DNA of 64,000 bases from Hoeflea_A sp040932035 (GCF_040932035.1 NZ_JBFRBB010000002.1:1240001-1304000); one strand, 5' to 3'; numbered from the stretch's first letter, positions 39,299 through 47,635 are shown. A program made the numbers and translations. The notes: generated from the letters alone by a model not told the origin.

Positions 39299-40147
39299 AT
39301 GAAAATCCTGCCCCTGACTTTGCTTGGGGCCGCTGCCTTATCAGTACTAAGCCTGTCCGGCAGCGCCAATGCAATTGAAGTTGTGCATTTCAATAGTGCA
39401 GTGCTGCCGTCTGCGGCAAAGCAAGAAAGCGGTGCAGTTCCCGAGGAAGGTTTTCCCATTTGGGGACATTTGAGCAAACCTAAGGGTGAAGGTCCGTTTC
39501 CCGCCGTCATCTTGATGCATGGCTGCGGCGGACTTCTACAGGCCCACTTCGACTGGGCGGCAATGCTCAACGAACAAGGCTACGTCACATTGGTTCTGGA
39601 CAGTTTCGGCCCCAGGAGCGTTGTGCGTGTGTGCACATCCGATAACCGTCCGACGGCACCTGCGCAAAGGGCGTTGGACGCCTACGGTGCCCTGGCCTAT
39701 CTGAGTGGCCTGTCCGATGTTGATCCGGCGCGCATCGGCGTCATTGGCTGGTCGCATGGCGCAATCGCAACGCTGGAGGCAGTCAACAGGCGGGGCATAT
39801 CGGAACGGTTTCAAAACAATTTTCGCGCCGCCGCCGCGTTTTATCCCTATTGCATTTCCGACCGCGAATTCGACCTGCCCGTACTGGTGTTAATTGGTGA
39901 TGCCGACGACTGGACGCCACCTGATCTGTGCCGCGACCTGGCAAAGCGCAATCAATCGTCCGATTTGTTCGAACTGGTAACTTATCCCGGCGCATTCCAC
40001 GGATTCGACAACATCGATTTCAACGAGGGTTTTTACGTTGACGGTGCGGGAGGCGGCCGGCACTGGCTTCAATACGACCCCGATGCCTATCGGGATTCGG
40101 TCAGCCGGATTGAGGCCTTTCTGGCTGAACATTTGTCTGGACGTTAG
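39299..40147 (+). CDS. Exported dienelactone hydrolase family protein, copy 2
   Basis: The start at 39299 (MKILPLTLLGAAAL) follows GGAG at a spacing of 7. The 282-aa protein has a signal peptide ending at SANA-I. It is clearly a duplicate of the gene before it: the HLSKPKGEGPFPAVILMHGC segment is shared exactly. The triad is Ser152 in IGWSHGA, Asp in IGDADDW and His in AFHGFD. The stop overlaps the stop of the convergent creatininase gene by 4 bp. Divergence elsewhere, especially after residue 105, suggests an old duplication with separate substrates. Confidence 0.85.
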   Translation: MKILPLTLLGAAALSVLSLSGSANAIEVVHFNSAVLPSAAKQESGAVPEEGFPIWGHLSKPKGEGPFPAVILMHGCGGLLQAHFDWAAMLNEQGYVTLVLDSFGPRSVVRVCTSDNRPTAPAQRALDAYGALAYLSGLSDVDPARIGVIGWSHGAIATLEAVNRRGISERFQNNFRAAAAFYPYCISDREFDLPVLVLIGDADDWTPPDLCRDLAKRNQSSDLFELVTYPGAFHGFDNIDFNEGFYVDGAGGGRHWLQYDPDAYRDSVSRIEAFLAEHLSGR

Positions 40148-40878
40148 GTATCGCTACCGACGAACGCCGCATAATCTTCGGCCACAGCCTTGCTGGCGGC
40201 TTCGAACAGCGCCCGCCCCTGCTCAGGCGTCGCAAGCGATGAATGCGATCCGACACGCCCATCCGGAAATCTGGACCTGTGCTCATCAGCCGGACCGTGG
40301 CGATCTCCGGCATGGGCCTTGATGAATTCCGGCGTCAGTTTTTCCGGCGGATCGAGATCATCGCCGGCGATTATCCGGTAGCGTGCTTGCGTTATGGCGA
40401 TTTCGGACGGGGTCGCATGCATACCCTCCCAGTCGCCATACCATTGGCGCCGCAGCGTGTTCACCGGCTCGAAATCCCACCAGCTCCTGAGGCGGATCGC
40501 CACCGGCTTTGATGCAAGCACATCCCCCATCGGCTGCAGATTTGCTCCGTGACCGTTGAGAATATAGATGTGACCGAATCCATGATGGATGAGCCCGTCG
40601 ACGACCTCCTCGACCAGCCGGCCGAACGTTTCGGGCGACACCGAAAGCGTTCCGGGAAAACTCATATTGAACGGCGCCGGTGTATAGCCGATGACCGGCG
40701 CGACCATCGCATCGGCAATTTCACCTGCGCATTCGGCAATGTCCAGTGCGCACAGGCTGTCCGTACCGATCAGCCCGATTGGACCGTGTTGCTCGGTTGA
40801 ACCGGTTGGCAGGATAACACCGTCGCGGTTTTCAAGGTATTTTTCGACTTCCGGCCAGGTGCTGAGATTCAGCCTCAT
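40144..40878 (-). CDS. Creatininase family amidohydrolase
   Basis: The 244-aa protein has the creatininase metal site: LPTGSTEQHGPIGLIGTD (Glu, His and Asp ligands, about 24-41), ILNGHGANL, and EGMHATPSEIA with the later glutamate. The family hydrolyses cyclic or linear amides (creatinine, formamides of purine and flavin pathways) with two metal ions. It overlaps the GST gene upstream by 4 bp, so the two are co-expressed. A role in breaking a cyclic amide imported by the neighbouring amino acid-type transporter is plausible. It lacks a signal peptide, so acts in the cytosol. Confidence 0.88.
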   Translation of the reverse strand: MRLNLSTWPEVEKYLENRDGVILPTGSTEQHGPIGLIGTDSLCALDIAECAGEIADAMVAPVIGYTPAPFNMSFPGTLSVSPETFGRLVEEVVDGLIHHGFGHIYILNGHGANLQPMGDVLASKPVAIRLRSWWDFEPVNTLRRQWYGDWEGMHATPSEIAITQARYRIIAGDDLDPPEKLTPEFIKAHAGDRHGPADEHRSRFPDGRVGSHSSLATPEQGRALFEAASKAVAEDYAAFVGSDT

Positions 40879-41531
40879 TGTTTTGATCCGGTCGTTGCTT
40901 CCACCCAGGCGGCAAGCGCCGGCCGGTAGCTGTCAAGTTCGGCCGCAACGCTTGGCTCGCGCTGCAGCGCGCTGAAATAGGTCGCGATGGATTCGGGAAA
41001 CACGATGTCCAGCGCCATGGGTTCCGTCAGCATCTCGATGAAAGTGAATGTGATTGGATATCCGCAGTCGGCAAGGCTCAGCGTTTCGCCGGTCAAAAAA
41101 GGCGCCGGATCAGCCATGCGCGCAAGCTGGCCTAACCGGTCGGAGATCACCTTCACCTGATCCGCGACGAACTGTTCATTACGCCCTGCCGGATCGACAT
41201 GGCCAAACAGAGCGCGAACCGCCGGCTCCAGCCTGGTATCGTGGAAGCGCGACAGGGCCCTGGCCCGGGCACGCTCGACGATATCCTGCGGCCACATTCT
41301 CGGTTGCGGCGCCAGTTCATTCAGATATTCGTTGATCGCCTCGGAATCGACCAGCACAAAGCCGCCGTGATCGATCGCGGGCAAGGTTCCCGACGGCACT
41401 ATTTCCTTGTAGGGATCGCTGGCATACCCACCCGGCGGCGGCACGTCCTCCCAATCTAGCTGCTTGGCTCTCAGCACGATACGAACCTTGGCGCTGTAGA
41501 GACTGGGTGGAATGGAATAGAGCCTGATCAT
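40875..41531 (-). CDS. Glutathione S-transferase family protein
   Basis: The 218-aa protein has an N-terminal thioredoxin-fold GST domain (MIRLYSIPPSLYSAKVRIVLRAKQLDWE; the glutathione-binding GTLPAIDHGGFVLVDSEAINEYL at about 48-70) and an all-helical C-terminal domain. Ser12 or Tyr13 is the likely catalytic residue. Its stop overlaps the creatininase start. It may be a dehalogenase, isomerase or detoxification enzyme in the same catabolic unit; the sequence does not decide. Confidence 0.85.
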   Translation of the reverse strand: MIRLYSIPPSLYSAKVRIVLRAKQLDWEDVPPPGGYASDPYKEIVPSGTLPAIDHGGFVLVDSEAINEYLNELAPQPRMWPQDIVERARARALSRFHDTRLEPAVRALFGHVDPAGRNEQFVADQVKVISDRLGQLARMADPAPFLTGETLSLADCGYPITFTFIEMLTEPMALDIVFPESIATYFSALQREPSVAAELDSYRPALAAWVEATTGSKQ

Positions 41532-41548
41532 TGCTATCTCACATAAAA

Positions 41549-41571
41549 GGGACCGCCATTATAGCGGTCCC
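41549..41571 (-). terminator. Rho-independent terminator after the amino acid binding-protein gene
   Basis: An 8-bp stem GGGACCGC/GCGGTCCC with a 7-nt loop is followed on the minus strand by TTTT. It lies about 30 bp past the binding-protein stop and just before the GST gene. Confidence 0.75.
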
Positions 41572-41598
41572 ATACTACGCACCGGATGCGCCGATAGG

Positions 41599-42375
41599 CT
41601 AGTTCGAAAGTTGCCACTTCTTGGCAAGTGAGTCGAAGAAGCCGCGCTCCTCCTTCAGCTTGATCCAGGTGTTTACGTAGTTGATCCAGACCTGATCGCC
41701 CTGTGGCATCAGCATGGCGATCGGTGTCGGCGCTTTCGGCGCCGAAACCGTCACAACAGCCATCTGCGGGTACTTCGCGACAAGTTTGTAGGCTTCCACG
41801 TTTGAAGTGATGTGAGCGTCGGCGCGGCCGGACAGAACTTCCTGGAAGTCGCGGGCCGGTGCCTCGACGATCTGATGCGTGGCATTGGGGAAGAACTGCT
41901 TGACCTGCTTTTCCTGCGTCGTGCCAAGCGTGGCTGCAACGGTAACTTCAGGTTTGTTAAGGTCTTCCCAGTCCTTGAACTTGCCTGAATTTTCGGCAAG
42001 CACAAGCGGCACGGTCGCCAGTGAGAAATAGCTGTCGGAATAGCCAGCCGCCTTGGCTCTGGCGGGCGAGATCGAGGCAGATCCGGTCAGGTGATACTTG
42101 CCAGAGACGACGCCATTGACCAGCGTCTTCCAGTCGGTCGGCACGAACTCGACTTCGACACCCATGTCCTTGGCAAGCTCGTTCATCACGTCGATGTCGT
42201 AACCCGTGTAGCTGTTGGTGGCCGGATCGCGCATTGTCATCGGGTTCCAGTCGCCCGTCGTGCCGACCTTCAAGACGCCGTCATTGAGTATTTGTTGCAG
42301 CGCCGACTGCGCCTGTGCAGCCGTTGCAGCGGCAACGAGCATCACTGCCACAATGCAAGTCTTTACAAATCTCAT
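41599..42375 (-). CDS. Polar amino acid-type ABC transporter substrate-binding protein (family 3)
   Basis: The 258-aa protein has a signal peptide ending at AQA-Q (about residue 22) and an SBP family 3 fold: LKVGTTGDWNPMTMRDPATN, GYDIDVMNELAKDMGVEVEFVPTDW, ARDFQEVLSGRADAHIT. Members of this branch (cyclohexadienyl dehydratase-like) include both transport proteins and periplasmic lyases. The ATPase and permease genes run divergently from the same 256-bp promoter region, so transport is the better reading. It ends at a terminator. Confidence 0.88.
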   Translation of the reverse strand: MRFVKTCIVAVMLVAAATAAQAQSALQQILNDGVLKVGTTGDWNPMTMRDPATNSYTGYDIDVMNELAKDMGVEVEFVPTDWKTLVNGVVSGKYHLTGSASISPARAKAAGYSDSYFSLATVPLVLAENSGKFKDWEDLNKPEVTVAATLGTTQEKQVKQFFPNATHQIVEAPARDFQEVLSGRADAHITSNVEAYKLVAKYPQMAVVTVSAPKAPTPIAMLMPQGDQVWINYVNTWIKLKEERGFFDSLAKKWQLSN

Positions 42376-42451
42376 CTGATTTTCTCCCTTTGAGTGTCCC
42401 TTGGTATTTTTACTATTCCCAGTGTTCCGAAGATTGCGGAAAATTGCAATC

Positions 42452-42466
42452 CAATAAATTTATTGC
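42452..42466. promoter_or_regulatory. Putative XRE-cupin operator, copy 1
   Basis: CAATAAATTTATTGC contains the perfect 14-bp palindrome CAATAAATTTATTG. It lies in the divergent gap between the binding-protein gene and the ABC ATPase gene, and recurs with one change at 44850-44864 before the oxygenase gene. Confidence 0.6.
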
Positions 42467-42631
42467 ACGACAATAAACTCCATGATAGTCATCTGAGTCA
42501 ACAAGAATAACAGGAAACACTATCCCCGACCGGGCTGCAAAACACCTTTCGCGGATAGAAGGAACACCGGTAAGGCGCACCCTGCAAAAATAGAAAATCG
42601 GGTGTCGCCAATCATGAGGGAGAAGGCCATC

Positions 42632-43408
42632 GTGACGCACGTTGACGATGCCGCTGCGGCTGCAGACACGGGTGAACCGATCATCGAACTTGATGGTGTC
42701 TGCAAGTGGTTTGGCGAATTTCAGGCACTGAAGGACATCAATCTGACCGTTAAGGCGGGCGAAAAGCTGGTCGTGTGCGGCCCGTCCGGATCCGGCAAGT
42801 CCACAATGATCCGCTGCATCAATCACCTGGAAAGCCACCAGCAGGGAAAGATCGTGGTCGACGGGACCGAACTGACGGATGATGCACGCAACATTCAAAC
42901 GGTTCGCCAGGAAGTCGGCATGGTGTTTCAGCAGTTCAACCTGTTCCCGCACCTGACGGTGATCGAGAACCTGATGCTTGGCCCCTTGAGAGCACGCAAG
43001 ATTTCGAAAAGCGAGGCGCGGGAACGGGCTGAATTTTATCTCGAACGCGTTCACATCCCCGAGCAGGCAGACAAATATCCCGGACAGCTTTCCGGCGGGC
43101 AGCAGCAGCGCGTGGCTATCGCCAGGTCGCTTTGCATGGAGCCGCGCATCATGCTGTTTGACGAGCCGACCTCGGCGCTCGATCCGGAAATGATTTCCGA
43201 GGTGCTCGACGTGATGACTGAACTCGCGCAAAGCGGAATGACCATGATCTGCGTGACACACGAGATGGGCTTTGCCCGTCGGGTGGCCGACACAATGGTG
43301 TTCATGGACTACGGCGAGATTGTCGAAAAGGCGGATCCCGAAACCTTCTTCGGCAACCCGCGAAGCGACCGTTGTCAGCAGTTCCTGCAACAGATTCTGG
43401 GCCACTGA
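42632..43408 (+). CDS. Polar amino acid-type ABC transporter ATP-binding protein (GlnQ family)
   Basis: The open frame begins at 42602, but GTG at 42632 has GGGAGAAGG about 7 bases before it, giving a 258-aa protein starting MTHVDDAAAAADTG. Walker A GPSGSGKST, LSGGQQQRVAIARSL, LFDEPTSALDPEM and VTHEMGFAR match GlnQ/HisP-like ATPases. The permease gene follows after 31 bp. Only one permease gene is present; it probably works as a homodimer. Confidence 0.92.
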   Translation: MTHVDDAAAAADTGEPIIELDGVCKWFGEFQALKDINLTVKAGEKLVVCGPSGSGKSTMIRCINHLESHQQGKIVVDGTELTDDARNIQTVRQEVGMVFQQFNLFPHLTVIENLMLGPLRARKISKSEARERAEFYLERVHIPEQADKYPGQLSGGQQQRVAIARSLCMEPRIMLFDEPTSALDPEMISEVLDVMTELAQSGMTMICVTHEMGFARRVADTMVFMDYGEIVEKADPETFFGNPRSDRCQQFLQQILGH

Positions 43409-43439
43409 CAAGCGCCCGCCGGAAATTCAGAGGATGATC

Positions 43440-44207
43440 ATGCGTCAGGCCTTAAACCAACCTATCACCCGTAAGATATTCGTTCTTTCCGCGCTTGTGA
43501 TTTTGCTGTCGGGCTGCTCCGCCAACTGGGGCTGGTATGTCGTCTCGCCCACGACCAAATCAGGAATGAGCAATCTGCTGTTCCTGCTTGGCGGGCTGAA
43601 ATACACGCTGCTTCTTTCCATAACGGCGATACTGATTTCCGTCGTCGTCGGGCTTTTTGTGGCACTCCCCGGCCTTTCGGAAAACCGCTATCTGAAGCTC
43701 TTCAACCGGTCCTATGTCGAGTTCATCCGTGCCATCCCCATCCTGGTGATGATCCTCTGGGTCTATTACGGGCTCCCGCAGCTCGGCAATATCCAGATCG
43801 GCGTGTTCTGGGCAGGCGTGATTGCGCTCGCCCTTTCCGACAGCGCCTTTCAGGCAGAGATTTTCCGTGCCGGCATACAGTCGATCCACCGCGGGCAATA
43901 TGAGGCGGCACAATCGATTTCGCTGAGTTACGCGGACACGATGCGTTTCGTCATCCTGCCCCAGGCAATCAAACGCATTCTGCCGGCGCTCGGAAACCAG
44001 CTTGTCTACATGCTGAAAATGTCGTCGCTGGTCTCGGTGATCGGCATGCAGGAACTGACCCGCCGAGCCAATGAACTGGTGGTGACGGAGTACCGCTCGC
44101 TGGAGATCTACACGATCCTGGTGCTGGAATATCTGGTTCTGATCCTGATCGTCTCGGCCGGCGTGCGCTGGCTTGAACGCAAGATGCGCGCCGATGAGCG
44201 CGGCTGA
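43440..44207 (+). CDS. Polar amino acid-type ABC transporter permease
   Basis: ATG at 43440 has GAGG six bases upstream; another ATG lies at 43434. The 255-aa product has five to six helices, the HisM/GlnP motif SYVEFIRAIPILVMILWVYYGLP and the EAA loop GQYEAAQSISLSYADTMRFVILPQAIKRILPALG. The N-terminal helix ending at LLSGCSANWGW resembles a lipobox but is a membrane segment. The gene is followed after 44 bp by the AhpD-like gene on the same strand. Confidence 0.9.
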   Translation: MRQALNQPITRKIFVLSALVILLSGCSANWGWYVVSPTTKSGMSNLLFLLGGLKYTLLLSITAILISVVVGLFVALPGLSENRYLKLFNRSYVEFIRAIPILVMILWVYYGLPQLGNIQIGVFWAGVIALALSDSAFQAEIFRAGIQSIHRGQYEAAQSISLSYADTMRFVILPQAIKRILPALGNQLVYMLKMSSLVSVIGMQELTRRANELVVTEYRSLEIYTILVLEYLVLILIVSAGVRWLERKMRADERG

Positions 44208-44251
44208 ACAAGACAACGGATGAAACAAACAAAGAAAAAGACGGGGAAATA

Positions 44252-44839
44252 ATGTCGGCCTGGATAAGCATGATCGCAGACGAAGACGCCAATGACGACC
44301 TTCTGGACGCCCTGCAAATGGCGCGCACACCGCACGGCACGGTCGACAATGTAATGCGTGTGCACTCTTTGCGCCCCAATACGATGCGCGGACACGTCAT
44401 CCTTTACCGGGCTGCCTTGCATGATGACGCCAACACACTGCCCCTGTGGCTGCAGGAAACCATCTCTTCCTATGTGTCGCTCCTCAACGACTGCCCCTAC
44501 TCCTTTGCCAACCACTGGGCAAATGCCCGGCATCTGATCGGCGATGAAGCACGGGCGGATGAAATCGAACGGGCATTGCGCGCCGACCGCCCGGAAACGG
44601 TTTTCGGGGCCCCGGATGCGGCAATGATGTGCTACGCGCGCAAACTCACCCGAAACCCGGGCGACATGGCCGAAGGCGACGTCACGGCCCTGCGCAATGC
44701 CGGCTTCGATGACGGACAGATCCTCGAAGCCAACCAGATCATCGGCTATTTCAACTACGTCAATCGCTGCCTGAACGGGCTGGGCGTGACGACCGACGGC
44801 GATGTAATCGGATATTACGGAGAGAATTCTGAAAAGTGA
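44252..44839 (+). CDS. AhpD-like/peroxidase-related protein with CxxS site
   Basis: The 195-aa protein belongs to the carboxymuconolactone decarboxylase/AhpD superfamily of the peroxidase-related type: TVDNVMRVHSLRP, SLLNDCPYSFANH, and the helix EANQIIGYFNYVNRCLNGLGV. The usual redox pair CxxC followed by His is here Cys-Pro-Tyr-Ser, leaving a single catalytic cysteine. That would stop the normal disulfide cycle and suggests an altered peroxidatic or non-redox role. It sits between the importer and the oxygenase gene and probably shares the importer transcript. Confidence 0.82.
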   Translation: MSAWISMIADEDANDDLLDALQMARTPHGTVDNVMRVHSLRPNTMRGHVILYRAALHDDANTLPLWLQETISSYVSLLNDCPYSFANHWANARHLIGDEARADEIERALRADRPETVFGAPDAAMMCYARKLTRNPGDMAEGDVTALRNAGFDDGQILEANQIIGYFNYVNRCLNGLGVTTDGDVIGYYGENSEK

Positions 44840-44849
44840 TATTGCATGT

Positions 44850-44864
44850 CAGTAAATTTATTGC
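44850..44864. promoter_or_regulatory. Putative XRE-cupin operator, copy 2
   Basis: CAGTAAATTTATTGC matches the site at 42452-42466 at 14 of 15 positions. It lies exactly in the spacer between a -35-like TTGCAT (44842-44847) and a perfect TATAAT (44866-44871), a repressor position, 36 bp before the oxygenase start. Confidence 0.6.
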
Positions 44865-44865
44865 G

Positions 44866-44871
44866 TATAAT
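44866..44871 (+). promoter_or_regulatory. -10 box of the oxygenase promoter
   Basis: TATAAT, with TTGCAT 18 bp upstream, gives a short leader of about 23 nt before the ATG at 44901, which has GGAGG at a spacing of 7. Confidence 0.6.
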
Positions 44872-44900
44872 GCATCAAGCAATGTGATGGAGGAATGCGC

Positions 44901-45872
44901 ATGTCCGATCCGGTTTTGAAAGAAGTTGAACGCGAACTGATCCCCGTGATCGACATTGGCCCGTTACGCGACGGGTCCGATCCCGTTCGTGTCGCCAAGG
45001 AACTGCACCGTGCAAGCCGCGAAGTCGGCTTCATTTATGTTTCCAACCACGGCATTGCCGAAGAAACGATTGATGCTGCCAGGTCGGCCGCGATGCGGTT
45101 TTTCCGGCACACACCGGAAGAAAAGGGCACGGTCGCCGTCAGCGGTGCCCATCGTGGTTTTCTGTCCGTCGGCGGCGCAAAAATGCAGGACGACGACAAG
45201 GTCGACCTAAAGGAAAGCTTTATCTGGGGTTACGAAGACAAGGCCGGCGAAACACCGGACGATCACAGTCTGCGTGGCGCCAACCGGTGGCCAGAATTCA
45301 TGCCTGACATGCAGGCCGTATCGATGGAATATTTCAACCGGGTGCATGAAGTTGCGCATCACCTCATGCGCGGATTTGCGCTCGGTCTGGATCTGCCCGA
45401 AGACACATTCCTGAAGACAAATGACGCCCCGCTCAGCCGCGCATCATTTGTGTACTATCCGCCGCAGGAAAGTTCCGCCGGAGAGCAGTTTGGCGTCGGC
45501 CCGCATACCGATTTCGGTGTCCTGACCGTGCTGTGCCAGGATGCCGTCGGCGGGCTTCAGGTTGAAACGCTGGATGGCGAATGGGTGGCCGCACCGCCCA
45601 TCCCGGGAACGCTCGTTGTCAATGTCGGTGACCTACTTTCGCGCTGGACCAACGGCGAATACCGCTCGACACCGCACAGGGTCATCAATAAATCCGGCAA
45701 GGAACGCCTCTCCCTTGTCATGGCCTATGACCCGGAGCCACAGACGATGATCGACGCGCGCGACATCTTCGGCCCCGACTGTGAGATGAAGGAAGAGCCC
45801 ATTTCCTGCGGTGACTACCTCGTCTGGCGTTTCGGCAAGGCCTTTTCCTATCGGTCCAAGGATGGCAAATAG
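44901..45872 (+). CDS. Isopenicillin N synthase family 2OG-Fe(II)-type oxygenase
   Basis: The start at 44901 is set by GGAGG at the right distance (an ATG at 44895 is too close). The 323-aa protein has the DIOX_N region (LIPVIDIGPLRDGSD, VGFIYVSNHGI) and a jelly-roll core. The iron site is GPHTDFG (HxD) and PHRVINKSGKERLSLVMAYDP with distal His and the RxS that holds 2-oxoglutarate. Such enzymes hydroxylate or desaturate small amine or acid substrates. Its promoter carries the same operator as the importer. Substrate unknown. Confidence 0.87.
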   Translation: MSDPVLKEVERELIPVIDIGPLRDGSDPVRVAKELHRASREVGFIYVSNHGIAEETIDAARSAAMRFFRHTPEEKGTVAVSGAHRGFLSVGGAKMQDDDKVDLKESFIWGYEDKAGETPDDHSLRGANRWPEFMPDMQAVSMEYFNRVHEVAHHLMRGFALGLDLPEDTFLKTNDAPLSRASFVYYPPQESSAGEQFGVGPHTDFGVLTVLCQDAVGGLQVETLDGEWVAAPPIPGTLVVNVGDLLSRWTNGEYRSTPHRVINKSGKERLSLVMAYDPEPQTMIDARDIFGPDCEMKEEPISCGDYLVWRFGKAFSYRSKDGK

Positions 45873-45906
45873 GCAGCCGGCATCAATGGGATTGGACGGG
45901 CGCTGA

Positions 45907-46515
45907 ATGACAGATCAGGTCGTAAACAAGAAACCGCTTTCAGATAGCGGCGTCGACGAGGCAGTCGGAAAGGCATTGCGGGCACTTCGCGAAGCCAACA
46001 ACCTGACCGCCCGGGACTTGTCGTCCCGGGCCAATGTGTCAGCGGCGATGATCTCCCGCATAGAAAACGGTCAGGTCTCGCCCTCCCTTTCAACACTGGA
46101 ATCCCTCGCACAGGCGCTTGAAGTGCCGATTGTCAGCCTGCTGCGCGAAACCGGAACCGCAACGGCCGACATAACCCATGTGAAAGCCGGACAAGGCCTC
46201 GTCTCAACGCGCGTTGCCGGCAAACACTCCCATGACTTTACCGCACTCGGATTTCATCGCCGCCCCGGCCTTGAGTTCGAGGCTCTGATGATCACGCTCG
46301 ACCGCAGGGATGATTCGCGCCCGCCCATTTATAACGGGCACGGCTGCCTGTTCATATATGCACTGGAAGGTGAAGCAATCTACCTATACGGCGATCGGGA
46401 GATCCACCTGCATGAGGGCGATTCACTCAGCCTCGATGCCGAACTGCGCTACGGCATCAAGGAAGTCCTTACTCCTGTTTTCCGCTACCTGTCCGTCCAG
46501 GCGTCCGGACGTTAG
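45907..46515 (+). CDS. XRE-family regulator with C-terminal cupin
   Basis: The 202-aa protein has an N-terminal HTH_3 domain (GKALRALREANNLTARDL, VSAAMISRIENGQVSPSLSTL, about 15-72) and a C-terminal cupin (about 125-195: GHGCLFIYALEGEAIYLYGD, HLHEGDSLSLDA). XRE-cupin proteins sense a small catabolite with the cupin and control nearby catabolic genes. It lies 34 bp after the oxygenase gene and 25 bp before the NicX/M29-like gene. The paired palindrome at 42452 and 44850 is its likely operator. Confidence 0.9.
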   Translation: MTDQVVNKKPLSDSGVDEAVGKALRALREANNLTARDLSSRANVSAAMISRIENGQVSPSLSTLESLAQALEVPIVSLLRETGTATADITHVKAGQGLVSTRVAGKHSHDFTALGFHRRPGLEFEALMITLDRRDDSRPPIYNGHGCLFIYALEGEAIYLYGDREIHLHEGDSLSLDAELRYGIKEVLTPVFRYLSVQASGR

Positions 46516-46540
46516 ACAAAGCGCCACCTGCGAGGAACTT

Positions 46541-47626
46541 ATGACCGATATCGCCATGGACAACCTTGCCGAAGGCGCCCGCAATCTTCTGATCAACTGC
46601 GCCGGCGCCAATCCTGGCGATACGATTTTGATCGTCCATGAGGACCCCGCCCTTGGCTGGTATGACCTTAAAGCGCCGCATGCCGTCGCCGCCGAGGCGA
46701 AAAAACTCGATATGCCGGCCACCATGATGATGGTGCAGGGACCGGACAAGAGCGGTGAACTTTCACCGGAAATCCTCGCCGCCATGGCCGCGCACGACCA
46801 GACGGTGTTTTTCGCCCGTATCGGCGATCAGGGGCGCTTTTCGATAACACACGCCGGCCGGCCCGCGGTCATGTCCTACGCGATCGACGCCGAAATGCTG
46901 GCGTCTCCCTTCGGGCGGTTTCACTACGAAGCGTTTCTCGCATTGAAGGATGCTATCAACCGGACATTGGACGCGGCCGAAATGATCCATATCGGTTGCG
47001 CGAGCGGGACTGATATTACAGGCCAATCACAAACAGATGGCTCCGGACCAGAAGATGTTGCTGTCAAGCGGTTTCCAATGGGCATACACAAGCCGATCTC
47101 AACCGCTGGGTTTACCGGGCGCGTGGCTGTCACCGAATATCTGACGCCAACCAACTCGCGGCCCTACACACCTGCCATGCTTCGTCTTGATCAAACGGTG
47201 TTTGCACTGGTCGACGGCAACCGCATCTCCGGCTTCGAAGGACCGCAGGATACCGTGGAGGCCGTCGAACGGCACTACCGGCACGTTGCCGACACGTTCG
47301 GCATCAAACCGATGTTTGTGCATTCCTGGCATTCCGGAATGCACCCGGCCTGCGCCTATCCGGTGCCTGCTTCAGACAATCCCGACCGCTGGTCGAACAC
47401 CGCTTTTCCCAATCCGCGCATTTTGCATTTCCACACCTGCGGGGCTTACCCACCGGGCGAAATCTGCTGGATGGTGTTTGACGCGGTGGTGACCGTCGAC
47501 GGTCAAACTCTTTGGGATCAGGGCCGCTTCAACCGGACTCTGAATGAAGACATTGTTTCTGTCTTCAACCGGTGGCCTGGGCTCAATGCCCTTTTCGACC
47601 ACGCTTCGCGCGAAATCGGGCTCTGA
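46541..47626 (+). CDS. NicX/M29 aminopeptidase-like protein, putative ring-cleaving or hydrolytic enzyme
   Basis: The start at 46541 (MTDIAMDNLAEGARNLL) has GAGGA five bases upstream; the longer frame from 46310 overlaps the regulator gene. The 361-aa protein opens with LLINCAGANPGDTILIVHEDP. In its C-terminal half it has GNRISGFEG, FVHSWHSGMHPACAYP and ILHFHTCGAYPPGEICWMVFDAVVTVDG. The layout resembles M29 aminopeptidases and the 2,5-dihydroxypyridine dioxygenase NicX, in which His and Asp residues in corresponding places hold iron; here the CHLD-like motif reads FHTC. The identification is tentative. It is co-oriented with the oxygenase and regulator genes. Confidence 0.5.
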   Translation: MTDIAMDNLAEGARNLLINCAGANPGDTILIVHEDPALGWYDLKAPHAVAAEAKKLDMPATMMMVQGPDKSGELSPEILAAMAAHDQTVFFARIGDQGRFSITHAGRPAVMSYAIDAEMLASPFGRFHYEAFLALKDAINRTLDAAEMIHIGCASGTDITGQSQTDGSGPEDVAVKRFPMGIHKPISTAGFTGRVAVTEYLTPTNSRPYTPAMLRLDQTVFALVDGNRISGFEGPQDTVEAVERHYRHVADTFGIKPMFVHSWHSGMHPACAYPVPASDNPDRWSNTAFPNPRILHFHTCGAYPPGEICWMVFDAVVTVDGQTLWDQGRFNRTLNEDIVSVFNRWPGLNALFDHASREIGL

Positions 47627-47635
47627 CCGCCGTCA

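Noticed and set aside
43440..44207. LLSGC read as a lipobox making the permease a lipoprotein
   Set aside because: The protein is a multi-helix ABC permease with an EAA loop; the match is chance within its first membrane segment.
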